Shown here: in pieces, positions 12,952 to 23,457 of the stretch
Layout: every line of letters begins with the position of its first letter
Numbering within the stretch: the stretch's first letter is position 1
Origin: Erigeron canadensis
Lineage: Eukaryota; Streptophyta; Magnoliopsida; Asterales; Asteraceae
Direction: 5' to 3'
DNA: 64,000 bases
NCBI RefSeq assembly: GCF_010389155.1
Contig: NC_057762.1
Coordinates: forward strand, 32,548,055-32,612,054
Notes under the pieces: model-generated
What the model saw: the letters and a program-made list of their open reading frames with translations, nothing else
Database searches by the model: none
What the model was told of the DNA's origin: nothing
Position numbers and translations under genes: made by a program

Positions 12952-13306
12952 ACAAAAGAAATATAAACAGTAACAAAAGAAGTATGAACAGTTGTGAGTC
13001 TCGTACACAAGCCAAACAAGTAGAAGAAAAGCATGCATTTAAGATTATTGTACTCGTTTAGTCGATGCTTTACACATAGAAAGTACTTTCAACTATACAA
13101 TCATGCTCCCTATGAATATATAATATTTGTTGAATTAATGTAAAGAAGATGAATACTCGTATCATATATGCAACGCAACATTTTATTGCTCTAATCGAGT
13201 TAGCATTTACCAATAGATGTTATGACTTTTTGTCTTCTTGAGTTTTCTTAAAGGTAAGAAGTGAAAGTAAATAAAACGATTTGGATAGAAGATTTTTAAA
13301 TTCTAA

Positions 13307-13554
13307 CTAGATAGATAGCCGCACGATGCAGCGGCGGTATACTGCGGCGGTGGGCGGAAGTAACAACGGTTGATGGTAGTAATTTTCATATCAGCGTCAA
13401 CAAAATTGCGGGTTACAAAAAAGGGACAGTAGCGCGACTGAATTTAGGGTGGAGAGAGTATTATGGGAATAAAAAAAATATCTAAGGGTAAATAAGGTAT
13501 TTCAAAAACAGAAAATAATTAACAGGGGGGATTTGTTTAAATAGGGAGTATAGA
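13307..13554 (-). mobile_element. Helitron-like element, 248 bp
   Basis: On the minus strand it starts TCTATACTCCC after an A (13555) and ends CTATCTATCTAG before a T (13306), with a GC-rich 'ACCGCCGCTGCATCGTGCGG' just inside the 3' end. Same end structure as 5537-5827. Confidence 0.5.
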
Positions 13555-14020
13555 TATAGATATATTATTACTCTTATTACGTAATCAAAATGATCGTGAA
13601 CACTAACTAAAAAGTAAAAAGTAAAGTGTAAAACAATATATTATATTCTAAATATTTTGTACGTGGGCATAGGAATTGAAGGAATGAATTTAATGGCCAA
13701 TTTGTTGTGGCATGTGAGAATATTGATCATTAGTAATGTCTTTCTCACAAATAGTGAAGTATTCAAAAAAGAAAACAAAAAACAAAAAAGGTAAGTCTAA
13801 GGGTAAATAAGTAATTTTAAAGGCAGAATAAATTTATTAGGGAAGGGGTTGATTTCTTTTATTAGGTAGTAGAGATAGAAAAAAAAATCACCCTAATTTT
13901 AAGATGATCTGAAAAGAAATAAGTATATCATTTTTTTCTATTCACTTATTATCCTGTTTTTTCTCATAAAAAACAAACTCAAGAATACAACATTACTCCA
14001 AAAACACTGTCAATGAGTAA

Positions 14021-14313
14021 GGCTATCTCCAATGGAGGCGCCCTTAGGTACCCTTGGATATCCTTTGCCGTTGAAGCTTGTCCAAAACTAAAGATTTTTT
14101 TAAGGATGCCCTTACCTAAGGGCATACCCTTACTTGTTTTTACTTAATATATTTTTGTTTTTAGTTGGAGGTAAAAGGATATGTAAGGACATGTAAGGAT
14201 GTTTGTATGGTTGTAGATAAAATTATAGGATTTGAAGGATTTATAAGGATTTGTAAGGATATAATGTGGCAGCTCAATGACGCATAAGGACATCCTTAAC
14301 ATTGGAGATAGTC
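14021..14313. mobile_element. PIF/Harbinger-type MITE, 293 bp, TAA target duplication
   Basis: The left end GGCTATCTCCAATGG and right end CATTGGAGATAGTC are inverted repeats. Both sides carry TAA (14018-14020 and 14314-14316), the TWA target of PIF/Harbinger elements. Inside are scattered 'AAGGAT..TGTAAGG' repeats and no transposase frame. Confidence 0.75.
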
Positions 14314-14551
14314 TAATTAACTAGATCAATGCTAAAGTGTTAACAATTTGTATGTTGAAATGCTTAATCACTCAAAAGTATGATTTTGTTAATTTTACGT
14401 AGCTGTATTGAAATGGTGTTAAACATCCAGTTATAAATTTACAATTACTAAGATATATCAATATTAAGATTAAGACTATCATACAACCAAACAATGGATT
14501 TTATTTAAACTAAATTAATTAATAAAATTAAGTAAGAGTTTTTATTATTAT

Positions 14552-14861
14552 ATTTATACTACTATATAAAAAATTTTCATCCTTTAATTTTTAAAATATT
14601 TATAAAATAGCTAATTTGAAAATGACTCAATTGCCCTTAATGAAATATTCCTTTTGGAAAGAGTGGTGATAAATTACCCAATTTGCCCTTAAATGAACTA
14701 ATTTAAACCCTAAATTCTTATCTTACTAATTTACACCATAAATCTTTATTTTTTAAAATATTTCTACTATCTCCTTTACATTAACCTACACAATCGACGC
14801 CGCCACCACTACCAACCGTTGTCGTCGTCATCGCCGCCGCATAACGCGAGTACCGTACTAG
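14552..14861 (+). mobile_element. Helitron-like element
   Basis: The 3' end is 'CGCCGCCGCATAACGCGAGTACCGTACTAG' at 14832-14861 followed by T: CTAG plus T, with a small CGC..GCG stem upstream. The 5' end near 14552 reads TTTATACTACTATAT, a degenerate form of the TCTATACT start. Orientation is plus, opposite to the copies at 5537 and 13307. Confidence 0.4.
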
Positions 14862-15203
14862 TTTAAACTAAATTAGTTAAGCGAAAGACAACGCATTTGG
14901 CCACCAAAATAAGCAAGCGAATGTTTTTAAACTAGCAAACATTATTGTTAACTAAATCAATTTATAAAAATCGTTTATCGATAATTACTTTAACCAAATA
15001 GGGTTGATAGTTTATCAGTAAATTAATTGTATTTGGTTTCCTATCAAGATTCAAGTCTTGAGAGACTAGTATTTTCGTAATATCTCAAGTTTCATCTTAA
15101 GTATTTGAGTATGATGAGTAAGATAGTTTCCAATAAGAAAATAAATCATTTTAATTTAACTATAAGATCAAAATCATTGTTTAGCAGTTAAATCCTGGGT
15201 ATA

Positions 15204-15648
15204 TCTATATATTTATATTACTTTATAAAACATTTACTCATTCCAAATTTCTTATAAAAAACTTGATCTATTCAAACTACTCATCTTCTTTATTAACTAA
15301 TTTAAATATCTCAAATTAAAATATCTATAACACCATTAATGAAATGGATAATGTTATATATGCCTAACATATAGGCCCAAAACATGTGTAAAACATTTAA
15401 TGGATGACACTTGGAAGCCTTTCACATACATTCCATGCCTAAAACATTCCAAGCCTAAATCATGTCATGTGTCAATATTATTTAGATATATCAAACATTT
15501 TTGAGAATGGAATTATCTATAACATATATCCATCAACTATTAAAATAACTACATTAAATCTTTTACATTAACTACTTTTATATTAATAAACCCACCACCA
15601 TCGTTCTAGCCAACGCAATACTGTTATATGGCGTGAGTATACGTCTAG
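15204..15648 (+). mobile_element. Helitron-like element, 445 bp
   Basis: Begins TCTATATATTTATATTAC after an A (15203) and ends GCGTGAGTATACGTCTAG before a T (15649). A further related 3' end, 'CACGGGCATGCATCTAA' before a T, finishes at 15926, implying a second, shorter element between about 15730 and 15926. Confidence 0.4.
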
Positions 15649-16253
15649 TACTTCTTAACATAGGACTTTTTTATTAAAAAAAAACTAGCTGAACTGCCAA
15701 AACTAGCCCGATTAATTACTCAGAATTCACTATTATAAATATAATCACCTAATATATTCATAATATCTTTAATAAAAATTATTACAATGTACATCTTTCG
15801 AACCCCCCCCCTTTACATTGATAACCACACACTATGGCCACCACTATCGCCGTTATCTATCACCACCCATTACCGTCACTACTACCTAATGTCGCCACAT
15901 GTCTCATCACACGGGCATGCATCTAATAAAAAATAATGTCGCTGAACCTAACTCACCGTTTAAAAAACCTAGATTGCGGTAATTTTATCGTTAATTTACC
16001 AAATTTTAACTATATTTTTAACTGTAAAATTCTTGATACCGAAGATACTTTCGCCATTTTTCTAATAATAAACAAACATATTTCAATAAACCCTTACCAC
16101 TCACTCAATTCCTTAAAAATCTATACTTTGATCAAAATTCAACCCATCCGAAATCGCAATCAAATTCCTTCCGTTAATCAACGAATTTCAGTTTTCAATC
16201 TCACTTATTATAATTAAAAACAATAATTAATCAATCAATTATTTCTAATAATA

Positions 16254-19200
16254 ATGGAAACCCTAATTTCATCAGCATCAATTGTATCTTCTTCTCATCC
16301 AAAAGTTTCAATCTTTTTCCCAAAATCCAAACACCCATTTACCAAAAGACTCACTAGCTTCACCGTTTCATCCAAAAGTTAGTATCTTTTTTCATAATTT
16401 TTTTGTGGGTGTTTTGTAATTCTGTATATTTTTTTTTATTATAAATAATAAAGTCTTTTCTTTTTTCTCTTTCAGATGATGATAATGAGCTTGGTTTTAG
16501 CTCTGAGTGTGATGATGTCACTAGTATTGTCCCAGTTTCCAGAAATCAATCTTTTTCTAAGGTGATCATTTTATTATATATGCGTGTTTGTTTTTCTCTA
16601 AGTTTTAGTTTCTGTTATAAATATATATGCCATCTGTTACACAAGCTGTGGAATTTTTGATATTATCCTTGCAACTGTTTCGGTTTCGAAGAGGTTACTT
16701 ATGAATATGGCAACTTAGCTGATGTTTTTTTGAAGTATTTGATTAATACTTTGATAGGATTTAAGAGGAGGACTTGATTCGATTCCGTTTCATTGTTGGG
16801 TTTGTTTGGTTTTTAGGACTTTAAGCCATGCATCTCAATGAGTTAAGCTCTAGCTAGGAAACTGAATCAAGTTGATCTTTTTAATCCTATTAATAATCGA
16901 ACATGATTACGGTTGGTTAAACAGGCCAAAAGTGTGTTTTTTGTTGGATCCAACCTGCAAATTATTTTTAATAAAATACGTAAAAAATATCATTGTTGGA
17001 CTAGTATAGTTTTTGTAACCATTTTTAGAAAACTAGTTAGCGTGTTGTATGCATTTCGTTTTTCATTGGACGTACTAGAATCTACTGTATCGACCCGTTA
17101 CCAAACTTGTTCTATGCATAGCATGGTTAACCGAGTCAAAAGAAGGCAAAAATGGTGTTTTGATTGCAATCATTTATATATCTCTAAAAGTTACGCTTTT
17201 TGACCTGTTACTGAAACCCCATCCACCCGTTTTAACATTTTTAAGATATATTGGGAAAAAATGGCAGAAGTGTTGGCCTGTATATGAATTTAGGTGTTTG
17301 ATTCACGTCGGATGTTCTTTATGTAGGATGATGCTATGGGATTGGTTTTGAGTGCAGCAAATGTTAGGGGTTGGACAACTGGGTCAGGTATGGAAGGGCC
17401 GCCGGCACCTGCAGAATCTAATACCGAGAAGATCACCACCTTTCCTTGGTCCCTGTTCACCAAGTCTCCAAGACGTCGTATGCGTGTTGCCTTTACCTGT
17501 AACGTGTGTGGTCAAAGGACAACTCGGGCTATTAATCCTCATGCGTATACTGATGGTACCGTCTTTGTGCAGGTACTCGACTTGTTTTATTCTATATTCG
17601 CTATATTTACTTATATCCAATGTTTATTTTGTAATATTCGAAAGATGGATTGCTTAGTGTGTAAAACATTACTGCATAAGGGGAGATCTGTTTCCATATG
17701 TTGGAAGGGTTGAGCATTATGTTCAGTTAATATTTTTTACTTCTTGTGCTCTTTTCTTGCGACAGCCTGACATGTACAAGGGTCTTAAGGAAAGAGTCAT
17801 GATACTTGTTCGGAAGGATTATTGAATTTATGAAAACTGAATTCATGATCGCCTTTTTAAAAGAGTAATTTGTGAACGAGAGTATAAAGGGAGGATCTAA
17901 ATGTTAAGGGTGTGTTTGTATGGCCTATTTTGGATACAGGTTTATGGTATTGGAATAATTCCATGTGTTTGTATTGGGTATATGGGTTTACAAAGTGGCA
18001 ATTAAAGATGTAAAATAGTGCTTTTGTAATTGTAATACCCAACCAATATGGTGTCTTTGATCGGGTTTTGACATCTTGGCAGGTTTTTTGAAATCTCTCT
18101 CTTTCTGTCTCTCTCTCTAACTTATTCTTTCTAATGATTTTTTACTTTTTGTTCTGTTAGATGTTAATATAATCTTCTAAACTCAATTTCATTTTATAAA
18201 ATAAACATATTTATCAAACTATCATATCTTTTCTCTTTCCTACTTTTCTTTCAAACTTATACCTAGACATTAACTTTTCTTTTTTTCAGTATGGTAACAG
18301 GCTAATAGGCTATTACCATACCATTTTACAACCAAACACTTATTAAACGATAACTTGTCAGTTTAATGCACGAGACTTTTCATATTTCTGCCAACCTATA
18401 CATAGAGTATAATGCTAGAGGATTTCAGAATACATACCCTTTTATGATGTCAGCAAGAGTTAGTTGAACCTTCTCCACCCGATATATGACGTTGCTTATA
18501 ATTCAACATTAGGGAAATTAAGAGGAACTTCATATTATGTGAGTAGTATATTAGTATCCAGTTTGGAGTTAAGATAGAGGTGAAAATTTGTGTCACTGTC
18601 ATTTAGTTATGGGTCAACTTGGGTTGTGTTGTTATCACAAATGGGTCAAATATATCCTTTTCCCAGAAGGGAATGAGTCAAACAGGTTGAAGGTAGCCCT
18701 GACTGTCCCAAAAGTTTTTCACTTGCTCCTCTTAATTTGTTCTTATTCTAAGGTTTAGGTTATTATCGTGATAATATAAATTTTTTTGATTGTAATAATG
18801 TAATATACAAATCATTAATATTAAAGATGGATCATCCCAACATGGCCTGTTTCAACCTGTACTTAAAATTGACCCACTGCTTAACCATGTAAACAACCCA
18901 TCTTGTCACATCTAACTATGGGCGTAGGCCAAGTTTGTTTAGACTGGTTCTAGTGGTTGGAAGATGCTAAAAAATCTTGGAGGCGCAAAAAATAAGTTCT
19001 TGTAGTTCTGTGTCGCCTAGTGAGTTACTAGGAGTGGATCAGTTGACGGGTGGCAGAAGTTTCATCTCACTTGAGTCTGGTTTCTTGGAAATACACACAC
19101 ACCATGTTAGCAGTGTCTTCTTCACCTGCTTTTGGGTAGTGTTTGTGACCACTCTTTGTATTACCCGTGTGTGTGTGTGTGTGTAGTGTCTTCTTTGTTA

Positions 19201-19436
19201 TATCTCACTGGATGATGATTTGCATATGCTGATGAATCTGTTCGCCTGATTGGTTGCAGTGTTGTGGATGCAATGTATTTCACAAGCTTGTAGATAATCT
19301 GAATCTATTTCATGAGATGAAATGCTATGTGAATCAATCCTTCAATTATCAGGATCCGAATGCTGATGCTAGCAGTCTTGGCTTCAAGTATCTTGACATG
19401 GATGATGAAAATGATGACATATTTCCACTCTTATGA
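16254..19436 (+). CDS. Plastid DNL-type zinc-finger protein (Zim17/Hep-like), 210 aa
   Basis: Small zinc-ribbon protein of the DNL family, whose members (Tim15/Zim17/Hep1, plastid ZR-type) keep organellar Hsp70 soluble. Four GT-AG exons: 16254-16377, 16476-16561, 17327-17572, 19260-19436; all junctions keep frame. The first ~40 residues are Ser/Lys-rich and almost free of acidic residues, as in a plastid transit peptide. The zinc site is two CxxC pairs, C128-C131 (FTCNVCGQRT) and C153-C156 (CCGCNVF), and the family-defining DNL tripeptide is at 164-166 (LVDNLNLF). The C-terminus is acidic (DMDDENDD). The second CxxC and DNL lie on exon 4, after a 1.7-kb intron that contains a possible alternative last exon (17766-17825) and mobile-element sequence. 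Family call firm; plastid rather than mitochondrial location is inferred. Confidence 0.92.
17766..17825 (+). other. Possible alternative terminal exon of the DNL gene
   Basis: Immediately after an acceptor-like 'TTTTCTTGCGACAG', 19 codons run in the phase left by exon 3 and then stop. They read PDMYKGLKERVMILVRKDY, a well-formed hydrophilic peptide in AT-rich surroundings. Splicing exon 3 to this point would replace the second CxxC and the DNL motif and give a 171-residue form without a complete zinc site. Seen only as sequence; whether it is used is unknown. Confidence 0.3.
18575..18914. mobile_element. Dispersed 'GGGTCAAA' repeat copy in DNL intron 3
   Basis: Begins TAGAGGTGAAAATTTG and ends CTTGTCACATCTA, an imperfect inverted pair. 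Between them are the typical words 'ATGGGTCAA', 'GAGTCAAACAGGTTGAA' and 'TTGACCCACTG'. At least a dozen similar or partial copies lie in other introns here (see findings). Class uncertain; a hAT-like MITE fits the ends best. Confidence 0.5.
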
Positions 19437-20552
19437 GGTCCACTCTTAGAGGTGAAAGTTACGTTATGCAGATATTTATATGTACATTCTTTTCGCTGTA
19501 AACATAACATGTGGTGTTAATGGGCTTGTAAATATATTCCTAATCACTTTAATACTTTGTGGCATAAATATGTTTGTGTTCCATTTTTCTAGCCTTCACA
19601 GTTTTCCAATTGCACAAAATACGTGGCAGAAGGTATCGTGTATTTTAAAAAGGGCAAATGGATTCTGGTCATAACGAAGATATATATGCGAGGTCAAAAA
19701 GGGCTGGATTAAAAAAAAAAAAATTTCATTATCTGCATTTCGTAGATAATCAATGTGTTAAATATGATTTAGAAATATATATGCATTTGGTATTGGTTTA
19801 CAGTGGGTGATCTGGAGGTCCATGTCATCTTCATCTCCACACTTGTGGTGTCTGATATGGAGTGTCGTCCTAAAGCCGCTCGGAATGGAGGGGAAAGGTC
19901 GGTCTAGTTTTTGTTTTCCCCTTTCATCCCGCGGTCATAACATAATTAATTCAACTGGCGTGTCCGAGGTGTGATGAGAAAATGATGTGGCATTCGTGGT
20001 AATCCATGTTGCCATATTAGGACGATGCAAGCATTGGGATATATTTTCATTCAAATCACTCATTTTACTCATTAGAGTTTTTGCCAAATCTTTTTAGGAT
20101 TTTGTTAGACTCTAAACATTGCCAATAAGTAAATATTAATCGTCTTAGTTAAACTCATATTTCATTTATGATCAAATTGTGTTTTATATGTATTAGTCAA
20201 AATTGAAGTTAAGTTCCAGGTTATGTAACACGGAAGTTGAGTTTACCTGGTACAGAATTTTTTTGTTTTGAATCAATTAAGATGTTTCATTTCTACTATT
20301 GAGCTGTAATTAGCAAAAGCATCTGGCCCTTTACTAAACAAATGCACAAGTGTTGACCACTACAGAAATGTTCAAAAAATATTCTACACTTGCAATAGTT
20401 TTAGTAGGATTTGGTATTGAAGATCACTAAATAAACTCGTATAGACAAAGTTAGTAAGATGCTTGTATTGTATATCATGATACATTGATGATTTGTATTG
20501 TATATTCTTGTTTTCCACATAATTTCCACCAATCAAAAATCTCCTTATCAAA

Positions 20553-20790
20553 GCAGGAAGATTGGGTCAAGTGGTTAACACCCTTGCCTCTAGAGACAGA
20601 GGTTATGAGTTCTATCCTCATCTCTTGCAAAGTCGGAGGTCCTTTTCTATCCTTAGATAGAACCTGGAAACAGTCTCTCTACACCGTCGTGGTAGGGGTA
20701 AGCATGTATACATATTAACCTCCCCATACACCGTCGAGGTATTGGGACCCAAAACCCGTAAAAGACGTCATTTGGCGTTGGTTACTTACT
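20553..20790 (+). mobile_element. SINE (Au/TS-like) in the plastocyanin 1 promoter
   Basis: About 238 bp bracketed by an 18-base target duplication with one mismatch: AAAAATCTCCTTATCAAA at 20535-20552 and AAAAATCTCCGTATCAAA at 20791-20808. The head has an A-box-like GGGTCAAGTGG and a B-box-like GAGTTCTATCC. The body word CAGTCTCTCTACACCGTCG and the following 'GGTAGGGGTAAGC' resemble the 3' half of Au/TS-type plant SINEs. The paralogous promoter at 23231 has the uninterrupted empty site, so this insertion is directly demonstrated. Confidence 0.85.
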
Positions 20791-20838
20791 AAAAATCTCC
20801 GTATCAAATAAGTAGATAGATAGCATTGCCGACATGGA

Positions 20839-20955
20839 CCAATAGCATCAAACCATACAAAAGAGATGACTCTTTTCTCAACCCATCACTCCATATTACA
20901 TTATTGATAATTAATTATTATCCAACCCCCAACCACAGAAGTCAATCCATATAAA
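20839..20955 (+). promoter_or_regulatory. Plastocyanin 1 core promoter
   Basis: A CCAAT box at 20839-20843 and TATAAA at 20950-20955, 61 bases before the ATG. The block from about 20809 to the ATG is well conserved with the plastocyanin 2 promoter. A light-response I-box word that reads GATAA in gene 2 (23314-23318) reads GATGA here (20865-20869). Functional meaning is inferred from known plant light-regulated promoters. Confidence 0.6.
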
Positions 20956-21015
20956 CCAACCGTATCACTTTCATATCCTTCCCACAAGCACAAAAGCCTC
21001 AAATTTTCTTTCCCA

Positions 21016-21516
21016 ATGGCAAGTGTAACATCTTCTGCTGTTACCATCCCATCATACACTGGCCTTCAGGCGGTTGCATCAACCGCCTCTAAGGCCAATA
21101 GTGTAAAGGTGGCAGCCGCCCCCTCAAAGCTTTCAATGAGAGCCTCATTAAAAGATATTGCAGTGACGGCTGTTGCCATTTCAGCCAGCGCGTTACTTGC
21201 AAGTAACGCGCTGGCTTTTGAAGTCTTGCTTGGCGACGATAGTGGTGGCTTGGCTTTTGTGCCATCTTCCTTTAGTGTTGCAGCAGGCGAAACGATTGAG
21301 TTTAAAAACAACATTGGCTTCCCACACAATGTTGTTTTTGATGAAGATGAAATCCCATCTGGTGTTGATGCAGCCAAGATATCAATGGAGGAGGATGAAT
21401 ATTTGAATGCAAGTGGTGAAGTTTATGCAGTGAAATTAAGTGAGAAAGGGACTTACAAATTTTACTGTTCACCACACAAAGGTGCTGGTATGGCTGGCAC
21501 CGTTACCGTAGAATAA
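21016..21516 (+). CDS. PETE: Plastocyanin precursor, copy 1, 166 aa
   Basis: Blue copper protein that carries electrons from cytochrome b6f to photosystem I in the thylakoid lumen. Intronless, complete. Residues 1-67 are a two-part targeting peptide: a Ser/Lys-rich plastid transit part, then a hydrophobic lumen signal ending in an ALA cleavage motif. The mature part is exactly 99 residues starting [11 protein letters not shown]. Copper ligands are all present by mature numbering: His37 (GFPHNVV), Cys84 and His87 (FYCSPH) and Met92 (GAGM). Acidic patches at 42-45 (DEDE) and 58-61 fit docking to cytochrome f. Unusual for the family: Phe at position 1 and Glu as last residue where Ile/Val and Asn are common. 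A polyadenylation word AATAAA follows at about 21551. Tandem paralogue at 23458-23958. Confidence 0.98.
   Translation: MASVTSSAVTIPSYTGLQAVASTASKANSVKVAAAPSKLSMRASLKDIAVTAVAISASALLASNALAFEVLLGDDSGGLAFVPSSFSVAAGETIEFKNNIGFPHNVVFDEDEIPSGVDAAKISMEEDEYLNASGEVYAVKLSEKGTYKFYCSPHKGAGMAGTVTVE
21183..21216. repeat. 34-bp perfect palindrome inside plastocyanin 1 code
   Basis: The 17-base arm AGCCAGCGCGTTACTTG (21183-21199) is followed with no gap by its exact reverse complement (21200-21216). It encodes the end of the lumen signal, [12 protein letters not shown], so both strands can encode nearly the same peptide. The paralogous site is 23625-23658. Confidence 0.97.
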
Positions 21517-22220
21517 GTTTATCTTGGTTGCTTAAATTTTTATCATTTCGAATAAACTTTGAAAAAAAAGCTTGTTATGTAAAGAGTTGAATGGAATCCA
21601 ACTTTATACTTTAACCATTGGATTAAAATTTAATATTTAAATCTTGACCGTTTGATAGATCAACTTTAGAGGATTCTAATTTGTGGTGACGTTTTACATT
21701 TATACATACATATAAAGGTATGTAACTTTTATAAGCATGCATTTCTTAATTGTACCCACTAATTGGCGGATCTTGGTATTATTACTAGTACAATTTTATT
21801 GTTTTTGTAATATATGCTCAATGATAATTGTTCTGGGTGTTATAAATTCCTGATCATGAAGTTCAATCCGTTTACCAGCTGGGTATATCTAGCTCAATTA
21901 TAGTTAAATACCAATTTGATTATGTATGTAGCTCCTTAGTCAGACCTGCAAATAAATTCATCTACAAGCATATGCAATTACATTTGTACTTCCTGACTGA
22001 ATATAACCTGGTAAGGCTAATCCTGTTTGAGCAGAAAGTCACGGTTCAAGTAAGGAAAATGTTTATGCACCCTTACGGCCTTACCTACTCTAGTTAACCC
22101 TAGGAGCCTTTATGCACAGAGATTGCCCTTTATTTGGTATTATGTTCGTAAATTATAGATACGGGCCACTTCTCGAGTACAAAAAAGAAAAATCTTCTAT
22201 ATGAGTCTAAACATTATCTG

Positions 22221-23085
22221 ATTAAAGCGTTAGGGAGGTTTGATATAGCACCAAGAAACTTGTCACCAACATCAGGGAAATGTTCATAGTATGGTGATGA
22301 GCTTACTTTCCCATCTGCATAGTACTTGAGAAGATGGACTGGTAACGGAGTAAAATATTCAGAACTGAACCTTTACCAGTTCTCTTCTGCAAACTCATTT
22401 ATATACCGCACACAGTCTAAACTTTCTGGCTCCTTAAAGTAATCTTGGATGTTCCTTAAGTGTTCGGCCCATAGTGGCATTTTAAAACCTCATGCCTGAA
22501 ATTTGCATTGGTGATATATAATTAAAATTCCTTGAGAGAGAGGAAAATCTGTAGTTTACAGTAAGGAGCAATTTTACTAGACCACACTAGAGGAGGCAAT
22601 CTCTGTTCATTTACATACGGACTAGGATGATTTGGGGTATGTTTTAATAAGTTAAGCAGTTAAGTACAAAATTAGCTTAAAAGGAAATGGTCAAAAATGG
22701 TTCAAAGTGTTTTGGTGGAGCATAAAGTCTCCTAAAACCATTATATAATCATATCTCACACAATACCTTCCTATAGATCATTTAAACTTAGGGAGAAATG
22801 GGTTAACCCGAACCCACTTGACAAAAGTATCCATTTTGACATGTTACCTAACCACCCAACTTACCACCCGCAACAGTTGAGTATACTAACCTGACCATGT
22901 AGGTGCATATTCTGTTGAGCCCATGTGTGTTGAGGCCGATTCGCGGATAATCACCCATGGCTGTCTCTGCATGTCTTGAGCCAGCCATGGATCGGTGGTT
23001 ATTGATGACTGATCGTAAATATCACATATTCATCATCAACTATTATTCCTTTTGCATGTACATAAATCATGAACCTTCCGTTCTG
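22221..23085 (-). pseudogene. 3' fragment of a duplicated PLD gene
   Basis: Paralogous to the last two exons and intron of the PLD gene at 24932-25704. The exon-10 equivalent (about 22221-22496) has stops right after the acceptor, a Glu-to-stop change in the ENWERF segment (ENW followed by TAA), and a 12-base deletion removing about four codons of the YPIQVD segment. The exon-9 equivalent (about 22891-23085) still shows the second HKD motif (HAKGIIVDD) but breaks frame where the intact gene encodes LGSANINQ. The fragment stops within exon 9, so it has no 5' part and no promoter of its own. It is a relic of the tandem duplication, not an old independent gene. Confidence 0.93.
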
Positions 23086-23287
23086 ATATTTTAAAGTTGC
23101 AATAGGTTTAGCAGAATTTAATTAATATCATGATATATTGATGATTTGTATGTATATTCTTATTATTCGCATGTGCTCATAGCCTCATAGTAAACAAATA
23201 AGGCTGGTTTAGGATTTTCTACATAATTGTCAACCAATCAAAAAATTCCATATCAAACAAGTAGATAGATAGCATTGCCAACATGGA

Positions 23288-23390
23288 CCAATAGCATCAA
23301 ACCATACAAAAGAGATAACTCATTTCTCAATCCATCACTCCTTCATATTACATTATCTAAACACAAACCACACAAGTCAGTCCTTATAAA
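23288..23390 (+). promoter_or_regulatory. Plastocyanin 2 core promoter
   Basis: CCAAT at 23288-23292, an I-box-type GATAA at 23314-23318 and TATAAA at 23385-23390, 68 bases before the ATG. The block matches the plastocyanin 1 promoter but lacks the SINE. An upstream frame extension before 23458 starts at a non-ATG codon inside this promoter and is not part of the protein. Confidence 0.6.
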
Positions 23391-23457
23391 CCAACCATAT
23401 CACTTTATAATCCCATATCCTTCCCACAAACACCAAAACCTCAAACATTCTTTCACA

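Larger units (their letters stand above)
12417..16253. other. Spacer between MFS and DNL genes, rich in mobile elements
   Basis: No gene seen. The stretch holds a foldback MITE right behind the MFS stop (12661-12951), a PIF/Harbinger MITE (14021-14313) and several Helitron-like elements (13307-13554, about 14552-14861, 15204-15648, and a 3' end at 15926). A further Helitron-like 5' end, TCTCTACTACC on the minus strand, sits near 13876. The open frame at 12784-13038 is an artefact of the foldback MITE. Confidence 0.65.
19437..21015. other. Spacer between DNL gene and plastocyanin 1
   Basis: No gene seen. The first few hundred bases should hold the 3' end of the DNL transcript. From about 20390 the sequence is paralogous to 23095 onwards, the left edge of the segmental duplication. 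A SINE sits at 20553-20790. The remaining 200 bp before the plastocyanin ATG is promoter, with CCAAT and TATA words. Confidence 0.6.
21517..23457. other. Spacer between the two plastocyanin genes
   Basis: 21537-22200 is paralogous to the sequence downstream of plastocyanin 2 (shared words such as 'GGTATGTAACTTTTATAAGCA'). 22221-23085 is the PLD pseudogene fragment. From about 23095 the sequence restarts with the plastocyanin upstream region, marking the duplication junction. No independent gene seen. Confidence 0.75.

Noticed and set aside
12784..13038. 84-aa minus-strand open frame
   Set aside because: Lies mostly in a foldback MITE; no family resemblance.
17908..18346. hAT-like element in DNL intron 3
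   Set aside because: GTGTTTG/CAAACAC words at both sides are suggestive, but I could not find matching longer ends or a target duplication.
21066..21377. 103-aa antisense open frame over plastocyanin 1, and its counterpart at 23400-23819
   Set aside because: Opposite-strand shadow of the plastocyanin code; the shared ALLASNALA segment arises from the palindrome, not from a real antisense gene.
22221..22496. Second functional PLD gene
   Set aside because: In-frame stops, a deletion and lack of any upstream exons.
23275..23457. N-terminal extension of plastocyanin 2
   Set aside because: The extension starts at a non-ATG codon and covers the CCAAT and TATA region; copy 1 shows the true start.
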